43,613 bases of DNA from Aquabacterium sp. (lineage in GTDB: Bacteria > Pseudomonadota > Gammaproteobacteria > Burkholderiales > Burkholderiaceae_C): the NCBI RefSeq assembly GCF_014378415.1, contig NZ_JACMNS010000138.1, positions 1 through 43,613 on the forward strand, read 5' to 3'. Below the pieces are notes generated by a model. The model searched no databases and was not told where the DNA came from. It saw only the letters and a list, made by a program, of their open reading frames with translations. Shown here piece by piece: positions 32,810 to 41,729 of the stretch. The position numbers and the translations under genes were made by a program. How positions within the stretch are numbered: the first letter of the stretch is position 1; each line of letters starts with the position of its first letter.

Positions 32810-35800
32810 GAGGCTTGCAATCGCTCATGGTTGGCGCGGGCCAACTCCATCAGCTTGTCCACCAGGGCGTCAAGCTGTGGCGGGGGCAACAGGCGTGAGG
32901 CCATCAGGCGCTCGAACACCAGCGTGGCCAAGGCATCCTGGGCCGGTTGCCGGTTGGGCCGCCAGAAATTGGGCACCAGCTCGGCCACGATGGTGTCCAC
33001 CACCTCGACCGTCAAGGTCGCCAGCTTCTGGCGCTCGGCCTCGGTGATGCTGCCATCGCCCACGGCCGTGTCCACGATCAGGCGCAGGAAGGGGCCGCAG
33101 TGCTCCGGCACTTCAGGCAAGCGGGCATCCGGTGCCACATGCCCTTGGCGGATGTCGTTCGCCATCACGTTGAGGGCGCTCACCAGTTCATCCCATTGCT
33201 CGCCCAACTTGTCCAGCAGGTCCTTGAGGCGCTCGCTGAGCTTGCGGTAGGCGACAGGGTCTTGATCGATGTGCTCGCGGATGTGGGCACGGATGGCGTG
33301 CTCCATCTCGGAGGCCTTGGCCCGGTCATTGGGCTCGCGCGATACCTGGGCACCAAAGTCGGCATCGGTGAGCGACACCGGCGGTATCTTGGGGTTCACG
33401 CCCATCGAGATCACGTGGTCGTCGATCAGCTTGCGCACCTTGGCGCCCACATCTTTGCCCAGCACCTGGGTGTCTCGGTAGCGGTTGCGGGCGCGTGCAT
33501 AGATGAACGCCAGCAGCTTGGCATCGGCCACGAATGGCAGGCCTTCAGGGCGAGGCAGCACCACGTCCAACAGATTCAAGAAGGCTTTGAGCTTGACGCC
33601 GAATTCGGCGCGCAGGCGCTCCTTGCCCAGCAGTCCAACGCAGGCCTCGATGTCAGACAGGGACTCGACCCCACGGCTGCGGAACAGATCCACCACCCGC
33701 AAGTGCCGATCACGCAAGATGGGGATCTCATCTTTCAGGCTTTGCAGTGCACCGTCGATGTCTTCGTCGGCATACACGCTCAAGGCTTGCTTGAGGTGGT
33801 GCGCCAGGCCGTAGTAATCGACCACGATGCCGAACTTCTTGCCGTGCCCGGTACGGTTCACACGCGCAATGGTCTGCAGCAGCTCGGCCTCGCGGATCGG
33901 GCGATCCAGGTACATCACGCCTTCAATGGGCGCGTCAAAGCCCGTCAGCAGCATGGACTTGACGATCAGGAAGGCCAGCGGATCAGCCTTGTTCTTGAAG
34001 CGCTTGATGCTTTGCTCGTGCGCGGCGCCATCCGTCCAGGGTTTCCAGGCCGGGTCATCGTTGTTGCCGCCGGAGATCACCGGGGCGAACTCGGTGGCGC
34101 GCAGGGTGTCGCGGTAGCGCCAGGCCTGCACGGTGGCTTGCACCGCGGCAGGGCGCACGCACAGGGCCTCGTCGCTCATGGCCTTGTCTTCGGCGTTCAG
34201 GCTTTCCGCATCGGCCAGAAGCTCGTCTCGGGCATCGCCCAAGGCACCCAGGTAGCGCACCACGGCCAGGCGGCTGTACGCCACCACCTGCGCCTTGAAG
34301 CCATTGGGCAGAATGTGCGTGACGTAGTGGCGCAGCATGTCGCGTGCCTTGTCACGGATCAGGTCGGGCGCTTCAAAGATCTGGCCCTTGGTGGCGTATT
34401 TTTTGCGGATGGCCTCCAGCGCTTCGGGCGTGTGCTCGCGGAAGAGGTCTTCAAACAACTCATCGAGGTTGGCGTCGTCTTTGATGGCACCTTGGGCCGT
34501 GCGGCCTTCGTACAGGATGGGCACGATGGCGCCATCCAGCTCGGCCTCTCGGATGGTGTAGCGGTCAATGAACTCGCCAAAGACCTCGTGCGTGCGCTTC
34601 TTGTCGCCCATCAGGATGGGTGTGCCCGTGAAGCCGATGCGGGCGCAGTTGGGCAGGCCCACTTGCAAGGTGGCGTGCAGGTCACCTGATTGGCCGCGGT
34701 GGGCTTCGTCCACCAACACCAGGATGCTGTCGTCGTCGTTGAGCACCTCGGCGGGCTCGGGCTCGCGGGCCTTCACGACACTGCTCAGCGCAGGCAAGTC
34801 TTCGGCCGTGAGGCCAGCCTCGCCCACCGCATCACCCGTGCGCTGCTTCTGGATCATGCCAAACAGCAGGCCGGGGCCTTTGATGCGCAGCATGGCCTTG
34901 AGCTTGTCGGCGGTGGTGGCGCGCGCCACGATCTCGCCGGTCAGGGCGGCGGTCTCTGACAATTGCCGTTCCAGGTCGGTCCGGTCGGTGACGACCACCA
35001 CCTTGAAGCGGCGCAACTGCGCATCGGTGCGCAGCTTGCGGATCAAAAAAACCATGGTCAGGCTTTTGCCTGAGCCTTGGGTGTGCCACACGATGCCGCC
35101 ACGGCGATCGTGCTCGCCGTCTTGCAGGCGGGTTTTGCCGTGGCGCAGGCGCTCGATGGCGCGGCTCACAGCGCGGTATTGCTGGTAACGGCACACCGCT
35201 TTGACGGTGGCGCCATCGGTGTTCATGAACAGGGTGAAGTGGCGCACCACGTCCAGTAAGTGGCTGGGGGTCAACAGGCCCGCCACCAGGCGCTCTTGCT
35301 CGGACAGTTGGGCTTTGCCCAGGCGCTGGCTCACGGCCTCTTCGGTCAAGGGCACCACCGTTTTCCAGGCGGTGTAATGCTTGAAGGTGGCGCCCACGGT
35401 GCCCACGCGCGCCTCGTCAAAACTGCTGGCCACCAGCAACTGGGTGGTGTGGAACAAGGGCTCGTTGCCCTCGTGGTCGTTCACCTCACCGCTGGCCTGG
35501 CGCTGGTTGCTGTAGCGGCGCAGTTGGTCCACGGCCTCGGCCAGGGGCTCGGGCACCGAGGGGCTTTTGCACTCGATCACCACCAAGGGGATGCCGTTCA
35601 CCAGCAGCACCAGGTCGGGCACGATGAAGGCCTTGCCCCGGTTGAAGCCGGGCGGGCAATCGACGCGGTACTGGTTGATGACGGTGAAGGCGTTGCGCTC
35701 GGGGTGCGCCCAGTCGATGAAGTGGATGGTCTGGTGGCGGCCACCGTCCCAGCCGGGCAGGCCTTCCACGGTGATGCCATGGAGCAGCAAGTCGGTAGCG

Positions 35801-36069
35801 GCGCGGTTGGCCTCCATCAGTTTGTGGGCCGGGAGGCGGGTGAGCGCGGCCACGGCCTGGGTCAGGCGATCGGAATCCAGCCAGGGTTGGCCGTTGTGCA
35901 GGTTCAGGGCGTGCAGTTGGCGGCGCAGCACGGCGGCTTGCACCACGTCGGAGAACGCGGTGCGCTCGGTGCGGGCGGGGTCGTCCAGCGTGCCGGCCAC
36001 GTGGCGCCAGCCTTGGCTGACCAGTTGCTCGACCAGGGGGCGCTCGACTTCATCCAATTCCCAGCCCAT
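32806..36069 (-). CDS. hsdR: Type I restriction enzyme subunit R (endonuclease/translocase)
   Basis: Motor and nuclease subunit of a type I system, 1087 residues, full length. The N-terminal PD-(D/E)XK nuclease has Asp152 (IVPDLVLLVNG) and Glu166-x-Lys168 (VVIECKSP). Superfamily 2 helicase motifs follow: Walker A GSGKS (332-336), TDRTDLERQL, DEAHRGQSG (454-457), GFTGTPI, and motif VI-like ARVNRTGHGKKFG. The C-terminal helical part would dock on the methylase. It lies after the AlbA-type gene with a 101-bp gap that holds a 10-bp-periodic repeat array, and its stop overlaps the peptidase start. The ribosome binding site is weak, which may keep restriction lower than methylation. Confidence 0.96.
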   Translation of the reverse strand: MGWELDEVERPLVEQLVSQGWRHVAGTLDDPARTERTAFSDVVQAAVLRRQLHALNLHNGQPWLDSDRLTQAVAALTRLPAHKLMEANRAATDLLLHGITVEGLPGWDGGRHQTIHFIDWAHPERNAFTVINQYRVDCPPGFNRGKAFIVPDLVLLVNGIPLVVIECKSPSVPEPLAEAVDQLRRYSNQRQASGEVNDHEGNEPLFHTTQLLVASSFDEARVGTVGATFKHYTAWKTVVPLTEEAVSQRLGKAQLSEQERLVAGLLTPSHLLDVVRHFTLFMNTDGATVKAVCRYQQYRAVSRAIERLRHGKTRLQDGEHDRRGGIVWHTQGSGKSLTMVFLIRKLRTDAQLRRFKVVVVTDRTDLERQLSETAALTGEIVARATTADKLKAMLRIKGPGLLFGMIQKQRTGDAVGEAGLTAEDLPALSSVVKAREPEPAEVLNDDDSILVLVDEAHRGQSGDLHATLQVGLPNCARIGFTGTPILMGDKKRTHEVFGEFIDRYTIREAELDGAIVPILYEGRTAQGAIKDDANLDELFEDLFREHTPEALEAIRKKYATKGQIFEAPDLIRDKARDMLRHYVTHILPNGFKAQVVAYSRLAVVRYLGALGDARDELLADAESLNAEDKAMSDEALCVRPAAVQATVQAWRYRDTLRATEFAPVISGGNNDDPAWKPWTDGAAHEQSIKRFKNKADPLAFLIVKSMLLTGFDAPIEGVMYLDRPIREAELLQTIARVNRTGHGKKFGIVVDYYGLAHHLKQALSVYADEDIDGALQSLKDEIPILRDRHLRVVDLFRSRGVESLSDIEACVGLLGKERLRAEFGVKLKAFLNLLDVVLPRPEGLPFVADAKLLAFIYARARNRYRDTQVLGKDVGAKVRKLIDDHVISMGVNPKIPPVSLTDADFGAQVSREPNDRAKASEMEHAIRAHIREHIDQDPVAYRKLSERLKDLLDKLGEQWDELVSALNVMANDIRQGHVAPDARLPEVPEHCGPFLRLIVDTAVGDGSITEAERQKLATLTVEVVDTIVAELVPNFWRPNRQPAQDALATLVFERLMASRLLPPPQLDALVDKLMELARANHERLQAS

Positions 36070-36138
36070 AGACCGCCCGCCCCGTTTGTTAAGTCATTGA
36101 TTTCATTGAGATCATATGGGCCAAAGCCTCCAAAGCAG

Positions 36139-36178
36139 GCTCATAGCGGCTCATAGACGTCCATAAAAGCTCATAGAG
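36139..36178. repeat. Four tandem 10-bp repeats (GCTCATAGnn) upstream of hsdR
   Basis: GCTCATAG begins at 36139, 36149 and 36169, and a degenerate copy GTCCATAA sits at 36159, giving an exact 10-bp period. In the direction of hsdR transcription the unit reads CTATGAGC. The array lies about 70 bp before the hsdR start and overlaps the stop codon of the AlbA-type gene. One site per helical turn suggests a protein-binding site. Confidence 0.7.
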
Positions 36179-37844
36179 ATTCGTCGCTACTCAGTGTGTA
36201 AGTAGCCCAGCGGCGTTCGCCATGCTGTTGCAGCGCGCCTTGTTCCTTGAGCTTTTTCAGTAGCTTGGCAGATTGGTCCGGCGACAGTCGGCACAGGTCG
36301 GCCACCTCGGCCCTGGCAATCCGCCCGTGTTGGCGCACATAACTCAGCACCAGCTGCTCATGCTGCAAGGCACTGAAGCCGACCTGGCGGGTGTAGGCGG
36401 CCTTGTCGCCATCAGCCTGGTACACCCCGGCGGCCAGGGTGTAGCTGCGGCCCCGGGCGTTGCCGTGGGCCTGCACCAGGCCCATCTCGACCAAGGCTTC
36501 CAGCGTGCGCTTGGCCTGGGCGGCTTCGCGCTGGATGTGCGTGGCCAGCTCTTCGGTGCTCAGGCGCTTGAGCTCGCGCAGGGCGGCCAGGGCGATCAGG
36601 CTGTCGATGGGCAGCTCTTGCCCGCGCTTGCTTTCCTGGTCGATCACCAGCTTCAAGAAGGCCTCGTCGGCATCGACCGTGGCCAGCTTGAGCACCACGT
36701 TGTTCACATCGGTGCGGCGGTAGTCGGGCTCGGGGCGGCCAAAGCGCAGCATGCCCCGGTAGATCTTGTCCACGCCCCGGCCTGAGCGCTCCACCACGCC
36801 CACGCGCTTCATGGCGTCGGCGAGGGTGCGGTTGCGCGGACGGGGCTCGGTGGTGAGCAGGTTGGCCAGGGTCACACCATCAACCAGACCGCCGGGGTTG
36901 CTGATGGTCAGGCCCTCGTCGTCCAGCCGCACATGCACGGCGGCCAGGCGGTGGTAATCGCGGTGCACCAGGGCGTTGGCCACGGCTTCGCGGAAGGCGC
37001 CCAGGTCCACCTTGGGCACGGGCACGCGGAACAGGCCCACCTGGATCTCGCGCTCGGGGTTGTAGGGGCGGAAGTTGGTCTCCAGCCAATCCAGCGCCTT
37101 GAGCAGCGGGAAGCGGCGGAACTCGTTGAAGCCCACGGCCTCGCGGGCCAGCACTTGGAAGGCGAACTCGTGCGTGGGCAGCAGCCCGCGCAATGCGGCC
37201 TCTTTGCCCACCAGCAGCAGGCCGGTGAGGGTGGGCGCGCGGGCGCTGCCATCGGGCAGGCGGGCGGTGAGGCCCAGGGCTCCATCGAGCGCTTCGTCGT
37301 CCAGCTCCAGCAGCACGCGGTCGCCGCCGTATTGCTGCACGCATTGGCGCAGGCGCTCGCGCTCCAACGGGTCCAGGTCGGCCAGGGTGGCACCGGCCAC
37401 GATCTGGGCGGAGGCATCGACCAGGCCAAAGCTGCTGACGCGGCTGGCGCGGTCGTGCGGCAGCATGGCCACGCACTCGGGCTGACCATCGGGCTTGATG
37501 CGGCGGCGCAGGTACACGCCGCTGGTGGTGGCGACTTCGCCCTGTGCTTTGGGCACGGCGATGTGGGCCACGGGGACGCCATCCAAGGTGACGGGCGTGA
37601 CGACCACGGGCAGCGAAGGCGAGGTGCGGGCGGCGACCATGCCTGCCAGGCCGGTCAGTTGCAGGTGCTCAGGATGCAGGCCGGTGGGCGTGCCATCGTC
37701 TTCCACGCCCAGCCACAACTCGCCGCCTTCGGCATTGGCCAGGCAGACCACGGCCTCGACCAGGTCACGGTCGGGCAGGCGGGTGCGGTCGCTTTTGAAT
37801 TCGACGGTGAGCGATTCGCGTGGGGGCAGGGTGGGGGTGCTCAT
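36171..37844 (-). CDS. AlbA_2/Schlafen-type ATP-binding protein with winged-helix C-terminus
   Basis: Protein of 557 residues of the kind often labelled RecG-C-terminal-related or transcriptional regulator. The AlbA_2 (Schlafen-type) domain is at the start: VEFKSDRTRLPDRDLVEAVVCLAN then GGELWLGVEDDG. A GHKL-type ATP-binding segment covers about 300-390 (NALVHRDYHRLAAVHVRL; ISNPGGLVDGVT; RSGRGVDKI). The last 150 residues predict two winged-helix domains (LATHIQREAAQAKRTLEALVEMGLV; VADLCRLSPDQSAKLLKKLKEQG). Its start overlaps the hsdS stop (ATGA). It sits inside the hsd operon, so a regulatory or accessory defence role is likely, but its precise action is unknown. Confidence 0.88.
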   Translation of the reverse strand: MSTPTLPPRESLTVEFKSDRTRLPDRDLVEAVVCLANAEGGELWLGVEDDGTPTGLHPEHLQLTGLAGMVAARTSPSLPVVVTPVTLDGVPVAHIAVPKAQGEVATTSGVYLRRRIKPDGQPECVAMLPHDRASRVSSFGLVDASAQIVAGATLADLDPLERERLRQCVQQYGGDRVLLELDDEALDGALGLTARLPDGSARAPTLTGLLLVGKEAALRGLLPTHEFAFQVLAREAVGFNEFRRFPLLKALDWLETNFRPYNPEREIQVGLFRVPVPKVDLGAFREAVANALVHRDYHRLAAVHVRLDDEGLTISNPGGLVDGVTLANLLTTEPRPRNRTLADAMKRVGVVERSGRGVDKIYRGMLRFGRPEPDYRRTDVNNVVLKLATVDADEAFLKLVIDQESKRGQELPIDSLIALAALRELKRLSTEELATHIQREAAQAKRTLEALVEMGLVQAHGNARGRSYTLAAGVYQADGDKAAYTRQVGFSALQHEQLVLSYVRQHGRIARAEVADLCRLSPDQSAKLLKKLKEQGALQQHGERRWATYTLSSDESL

Positions 37845-39109
37845 GGCTGGGTGGTGGGGGCCTGGGCGAGCAATGGGGTGACGCGGACGCGGCCGGTGAG
37901 GAGGTCTTCCATGAGGCCGGATTTTTGCTGTCGCATTTTCACGGCGAACGCGCCCTCAGTCTCCAGTCGAGACTGTGTGGCTTCGTATCGCTGTGCGATC
38001 CAATCTTGCTCCAGTCTCGGTGGCACAGCGAGAGGCAGCGGGCGGAGATCTTGTAGGTTGATGTTTTTCTGCGCGCTTTGCGGTGCCCTGGCATCCAGTA
38101 AGCGCTTGGCTTTACGTATCGACAGTTCTACAAATCGGACGTTGAACTGCGGATGCACGACCGCGCCGACCACGCTATCGGGGAAGTACATCGGCACTGC
38201 CAGAATTGCTGTGTCGGCAATGTTCGCTGCAATCGTGATTGCGATGGTGTTTGCTGGGAATTCCTGGCTTACAGCAGTTCCTTGCACGCTCAGCGTCTGT
38301 GAATATGTTGATACATGCCCGCCTTCAGCACTAGCCACATCGCCGGTCTGAATAAACGGATGAGAGCCGCCGAAGAACGCGGGATCGTTGCGCGGACGAT
38401 GGGTAAATTTGCCACGGCTGACCTCCGCTATCTCACCCAGGGGCTGCACGGACCACTCAACCGGAATCCACCCCAACGGCGACGCCTTGTAGAGATGCGG
38501 CGCTTCGCTCTGAGGCGGGCGCAGTTCGCCATTGGCGTCGATGCCTCGGGTTAGCAGGTCGTGCAGCAGGCCGTGCTTGACCTGCTTGAGCTTGGCGATG
38601 ATGGCCTCGGTTTGGCGGATGGTGGTGTCGAGGGTGTCGAGGACTTGGGCCAGAGCGGATTGCTCATCCAAGTTTGTTGGCAACGTCACCTCGTACTCGG
38701 CCAGCTCACCACGCTTAATGTGCTTCATCGTGCTGCCGTGCGAGCGCTTGTCCATCTCGGCGACAGAGCGCTGCAGCAGATGAAAAAGCAAATTGCCGTC
38801 AACATCGCCTCGCGGTTCGACCTTGAACAAATGCTGGTTCAACCAGGCCGGGCCACCATTCCAACGGACCACTGCAAGCGTCCCGCTCCACGAAAAAATC
38901 AGGTCGCCATCGTTGAGGCGGTAGTGACTGGGAAGTTGACCGTCGAATCTATCCACCACGGGTTGAGAGCCCGTGATCTGCGCGATCCTAACAATGGGCA
39001 ACCCCTTCTCGGACCAGTACTGCTCATTGAAGGCGAAGCCGTTCACATAGCTAGCGAGCGTGGCTAAGCTTGATTTCTTCCATCCAATCGGCAAGCTAAT
39101 GTCAGGCAT
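37841..39109 (-). CDS. hsdS: Type I restriction enzyme specificity subunit S
   Basis: DNA-recognition subunit of 422 residues. Two target-recognition domains (about 1-150 and 215-360) each precede a conserved coiled-coil helix ([38 protein letters not shown] and [35 protein letters not shown]). The first domain opens with [19 protein letters not shown] and the second with [20 protein letters not shown]. The recognition sequence cannot be read from this. Base composition is visibly more AT-rich across the recognition domains than in hsdM or hsdR, typical of exchange by recombination. Its start overlaps the hsdM stop by 8 bp. Confidence 0.95.
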   Translation of the reverse strand: MPDISLPIGWKKSSLATLASYVNGFAFNEQYWSEKGLPIVRIAQITGSQPVVDRFDGQLPSHYRLNDGDLIFSWSGTLAVVRWNGGPAWLNQHLFKVEPRGDVDGNLLFHLLQRSVAEMDKRSHGSTMKHIKRGELAEYEVTLPTNLDEQSALAQVLDTLDTTIRQTEAIIAKLKQVKHGLLHDLLTRGIDANGELRPPQSEAPHLYKASPLGWIPVEWSVQPLGEIAEVSRGKFTHRPRNDPAFFGGSHPFIQTGDVASAEGGHVSTYSQTLSVQGTAVSQEFPANTIAITIAANIADTAILAVPMYFPDSVVGAVVHPQFNVRFVELSIRKAKRLLDARAPQSAQKNINLQDLRPLPLAVPPRLEQDWIAQRYEATQSRLETEGAFAVKMRQQKSGLMEDLLTGRVRVTPLLAQAPTTQP

Positions 39110-41573
39110 AACCTAGGCCTCGCAGGAATTCTTGAACGCCTCGTGACGCATCGTCTCGTTGCGCTTCAATCTTGGTCAACGGCACCTGATACTTGTCCCA
39201 CCAGCCCTCAAACGCCATCACCACCTGCTGCCGCTGCGCGGCCACATAACGCTCCAGGATCACAGCCACATCCCGCTGCATCACCGTCAACAGCAACTCC
39301 GCTGACCCGGCCTCGTCCAGCGCATCCACAGCCTCGTTCAATCGCTGGGCAAAGCCTTGCTGCTCGGCCTTGATCTGCTTCTTCAGCGCGGCCAGCTGCT
39401 GCTTCCACACTTTGAGCTGGGCCTCATCCATCACGGGTTCTTCGTCACCCGCTTCGGCTGAATCGCCCTCATCCCCCTCGGCCTCATCACCCCGCTTCTC
39501 AGGCGTGCCCGCCTTGATCTGGCTGTCCAACTCCACCTTGCGCGCATCCAACTCCGCCATGGTTTGAATGAAGTCACCCATCAGGCACTTCACCAGCTTG
39601 TGGTCCAGCGGGTTGCCCTTGTGCTGGTCGTCATCCAGCGCCGTGAGGATGCTGGTGCGCCACGCATCCACCACGCCTTTTGCGCCGCGTGCCATCAGCG
39701 TCATGAACTCGTACTTGGCATCGAACCAGAAGCCCGCCACGATGCCGCGCACCTGAAAGCGGCTGAGCAGGCCCACGGGCTCCAGGGCTTCGCTGAAGCT
39801 GTGCAGCAGATCGTGGCGCAGGCCCACCAGGCTCTTGGCGCCTGCCAGCGCCGTGATGCGCGGGCTGTGCGCTTGCCACCAGGCGGCAAAGGCATCGCGC
39901 ACGGCTTGCTCGCGGGCCAGCAGTCCGGGGTTGGTTTCAATCGCGGGCTTGAGGGCCTGGCGGGTGGTTAGCTTGGGGTGGAAGTCAAAGTAAGCGGCAT
40001 CACGTTCGGCAAACAAGGCCATGGGGTCAAGCCCATGGGCCTTGAACAGCGCGGCCTTGGCCTGCACCTCGGCCTTGGGCACGCCACCTTGCAGGTGGGC
40101 GCGCACATCGTGCGGCTCGGGCGGTGGGGCGTTGTCGGCGTAGCGGCGGATGTTGAGGTTGTAGCCGTTCTCGCGCAGGGTGGCGTTGCTGACCACGGCT
40201 GAGAAGCCCGGCACTTCGGCAAAGGCATCGAAGGTGTCGGCGATTTTTTCAATGTGTTCGGGCAGCAGGTGGTTCTGGGCGCGGCCTTCGAAGTATTCGC
40301 GGTCGGCGTTGATGAAGAGCACCTTGCCCTGGCGCTCGGGCGGCTTGCCGCTGCGTTGGCCTTTGCCCTTGCGCATCACCAGCACGCAGGCCGGGATGCC
40401 GGTGCCGTAGAACAGGTTGGCGGGCAGGCCGATCACGGCCTCTAACAGATCAGCGTCGATCATGCCGCCACGGATGCTGCGCTCTTCACCGCCCCGGAAC
40501 AGCACGCCGTGCGGCATCACCGTGGCCAGTTGGCCGCCATCGCGCAACACGGCCACCATGTGCTGCAAGAACATCAAATCGGCCTTCTTGCTGCCCAGTG
40601 GTACTTCACCAAAGGCGAAGCGCTCGGCGCGGAACTTGGGCGCCCAGACGGATTGACCGCTGCGGTCGGTGTCGGCCGTGCCCCAGTTGATGGAGAACGG
40701 CGGGTTGGCCAGGATGCGGTCAAAGCGCATCAGCTCGCCGTTCTCAACGTGGGCGGGTTCGGCCAGGGTGTCGTCGTTGCGCAGATCGGCACTGCTGATG
40801 CCGTGCAGCAGCATGTTCATGCGGGCAATCGACCACACGGTGCCGTTGGCCTCTTGGCCGCACAGCTCGGCTTTGGTGCCGTCGCCACCGTGCTCGTCGA
40901 TGTATTCCTTGGCCATGATCAGCATGCCGCCCGAGCCTACGCAGGGGTCGTACACGCTGTGCTTTTCTTCGGGCTTGATGAGGCGCACCATCATGCGCAC
41001 CACCGAGCGGGGTGTATAAAATTCTCCGCCTTTCTTGCCCGCCGAATCAGCGAACTCGCCAATCAGGTATTCATACGCCGCGCCCAGCAGGTCAGGAAAC
41101 TCGAAGTCTTCATTGCGCAGGCGGTACTGGCTGAAGTGGTTGATGAGCTGGCGCAGCTTGATGTCGGGGATCTTGCTCTGGCCCACCTTGCGGCTGAAGT
41201 CGATGTGTTCCAGCACTTCCGACAAGCTGGAGTTGTTGCTCTCCAGGCCGCCCAGGGCGCGGTTGAGGAAGCCGCCCACGTCCTGGTGGGCCTCGTTGAC
41301 CAGGTAGTCCCAGCTGGAAGTGTTGGGCACGTAAAAGGATTGGCCGTACCAGCGGCGCAGTTCGGCGCTGAACTCGGCGTCGGCCCTGGATTTTTTGCCG
41401 GCCATTTCCTGGGCAATGATCTGTTCTTTGCGCTGGTCGAACACATCGGAGCAGCGCTTGAGGAAGAGCATCCCGAAGATGTACTCCTTGAACTCGGAGG
41501 CGTCCATCTTGCCGCGCAGAATGTCGGCGGCCTTGAAGAGGTGCCGTTCAAGCTGTTGCAAGGTCAAGGGCAT
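39102..41573 (-). CDS. hsdM: Type I restriction enzyme methylase subunit M
   Basis: Adenine-N6 methyltransferase of 823 residues from ATG 41573, preceded by AGGA at good spacing; an in-frame start at 41627 would add 18 residues. The N-terminal helical domain ([22 protein letters not shown]) is followed by the cofactor motif DPCVGSGGM (209-217) and catalytic NPPF (290-293), with [11 protein letters not shown] before them. It is about 300 residues longer than classic HsdM. The extra C-terminal region has an acidic stretch ([18 protein letters not shown]) and a long coiled coil ([20 protein letters not shown]), a form seen in a subgroup of type I systems. First gene of the hsdM-hsdS-AlbA-hsdR-peptidase unit. 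Confidence 0.96.
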   Translation of the reverse strand: MPLTLQQLERHLFKAADILRGKMDASEFKEYIFGMLFLKRCSDVFDQRKEQIIAQEMAGKKSRADAEFSAELRRWYGQSFYVPNTSSWDYLVNEAHQDVGGFLNRALGGLESNNSSLSEVLEHIDFSRKVGQSKIPDIKLRQLINHFSQYRLRNEDFEFPDLLGAAYEYLIGEFADSAGKKGGEFYTPRSVVRMMVRLIKPEEKHSVYDPCVGSGGMLIMAKEYIDEHGGDGTKAELCGQEANGTVWSIARMNMLLHGISSADLRNDDTLAEPAHVENGELMRFDRILANPPFSINWGTADTDRSGQSVWAPKFRAERFAFGEVPLGSKKADLMFLQHMVAVLRDGGQLATVMPHGVLFRGGEERSIRGGMIDADLLEAVIGLPANLFYGTGIPACVLVMRKGKGQRSGKPPERQGKVLFINADREYFEGRAQNHLLPEHIEKIADTFDAFAEVPGFSAVVSNATLRENGYNLNIRRYADNAPPPEPHDVRAHLQGGVPKAEVQAKAALFKAHGLDPMALFAERDAAYFDFHPKLTTRQALKPAIETNPGLLAREQAVRDAFAAWWQAHSPRITALAGAKSLVGLRHDLLHSFSEALEPVGLLSRFQVRGIVAGFWFDAKYEFMTLMARGAKGVVDAWRTSILTALDDDQHKGNPLDHKLVKCLMGDFIQTMAELDARKVELDSQIKAGTPEKRGDEAEGDEGDSAEAGDEEPVMDEAQLKVWKQQLAALKKQIKAEQQGFAQRLNEAVDALDEAGSAELLLTVMQRDVAVILERYVAAQRQQVVMAFEGWWDKYQVPLTKIEAQRDDASRGVQEFLRGLGYA

Positions 41574-41729
41574 GGTGGAAATCCTGTCGGAAACGGGCTG
41601 CTGCGGGGCCGGGGCTGGCCTGGTCAAGAGCTGCGATTCTCGCTGATCGACAAATTCATCAGGGGCGCCACCATCATCAGAACCGCCACGGCCTCAGACG
41701 AAGCCGGCGCCCGGCAACGTTCGCCGATC

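Noticed and set aside
32947-34689. 580-codon plus-strand frame opposite hsdR, and a similar one at 40509-41756 opposite hsdM
   Set aside because: Both are antisense to well-supported restriction genes and show no domain.
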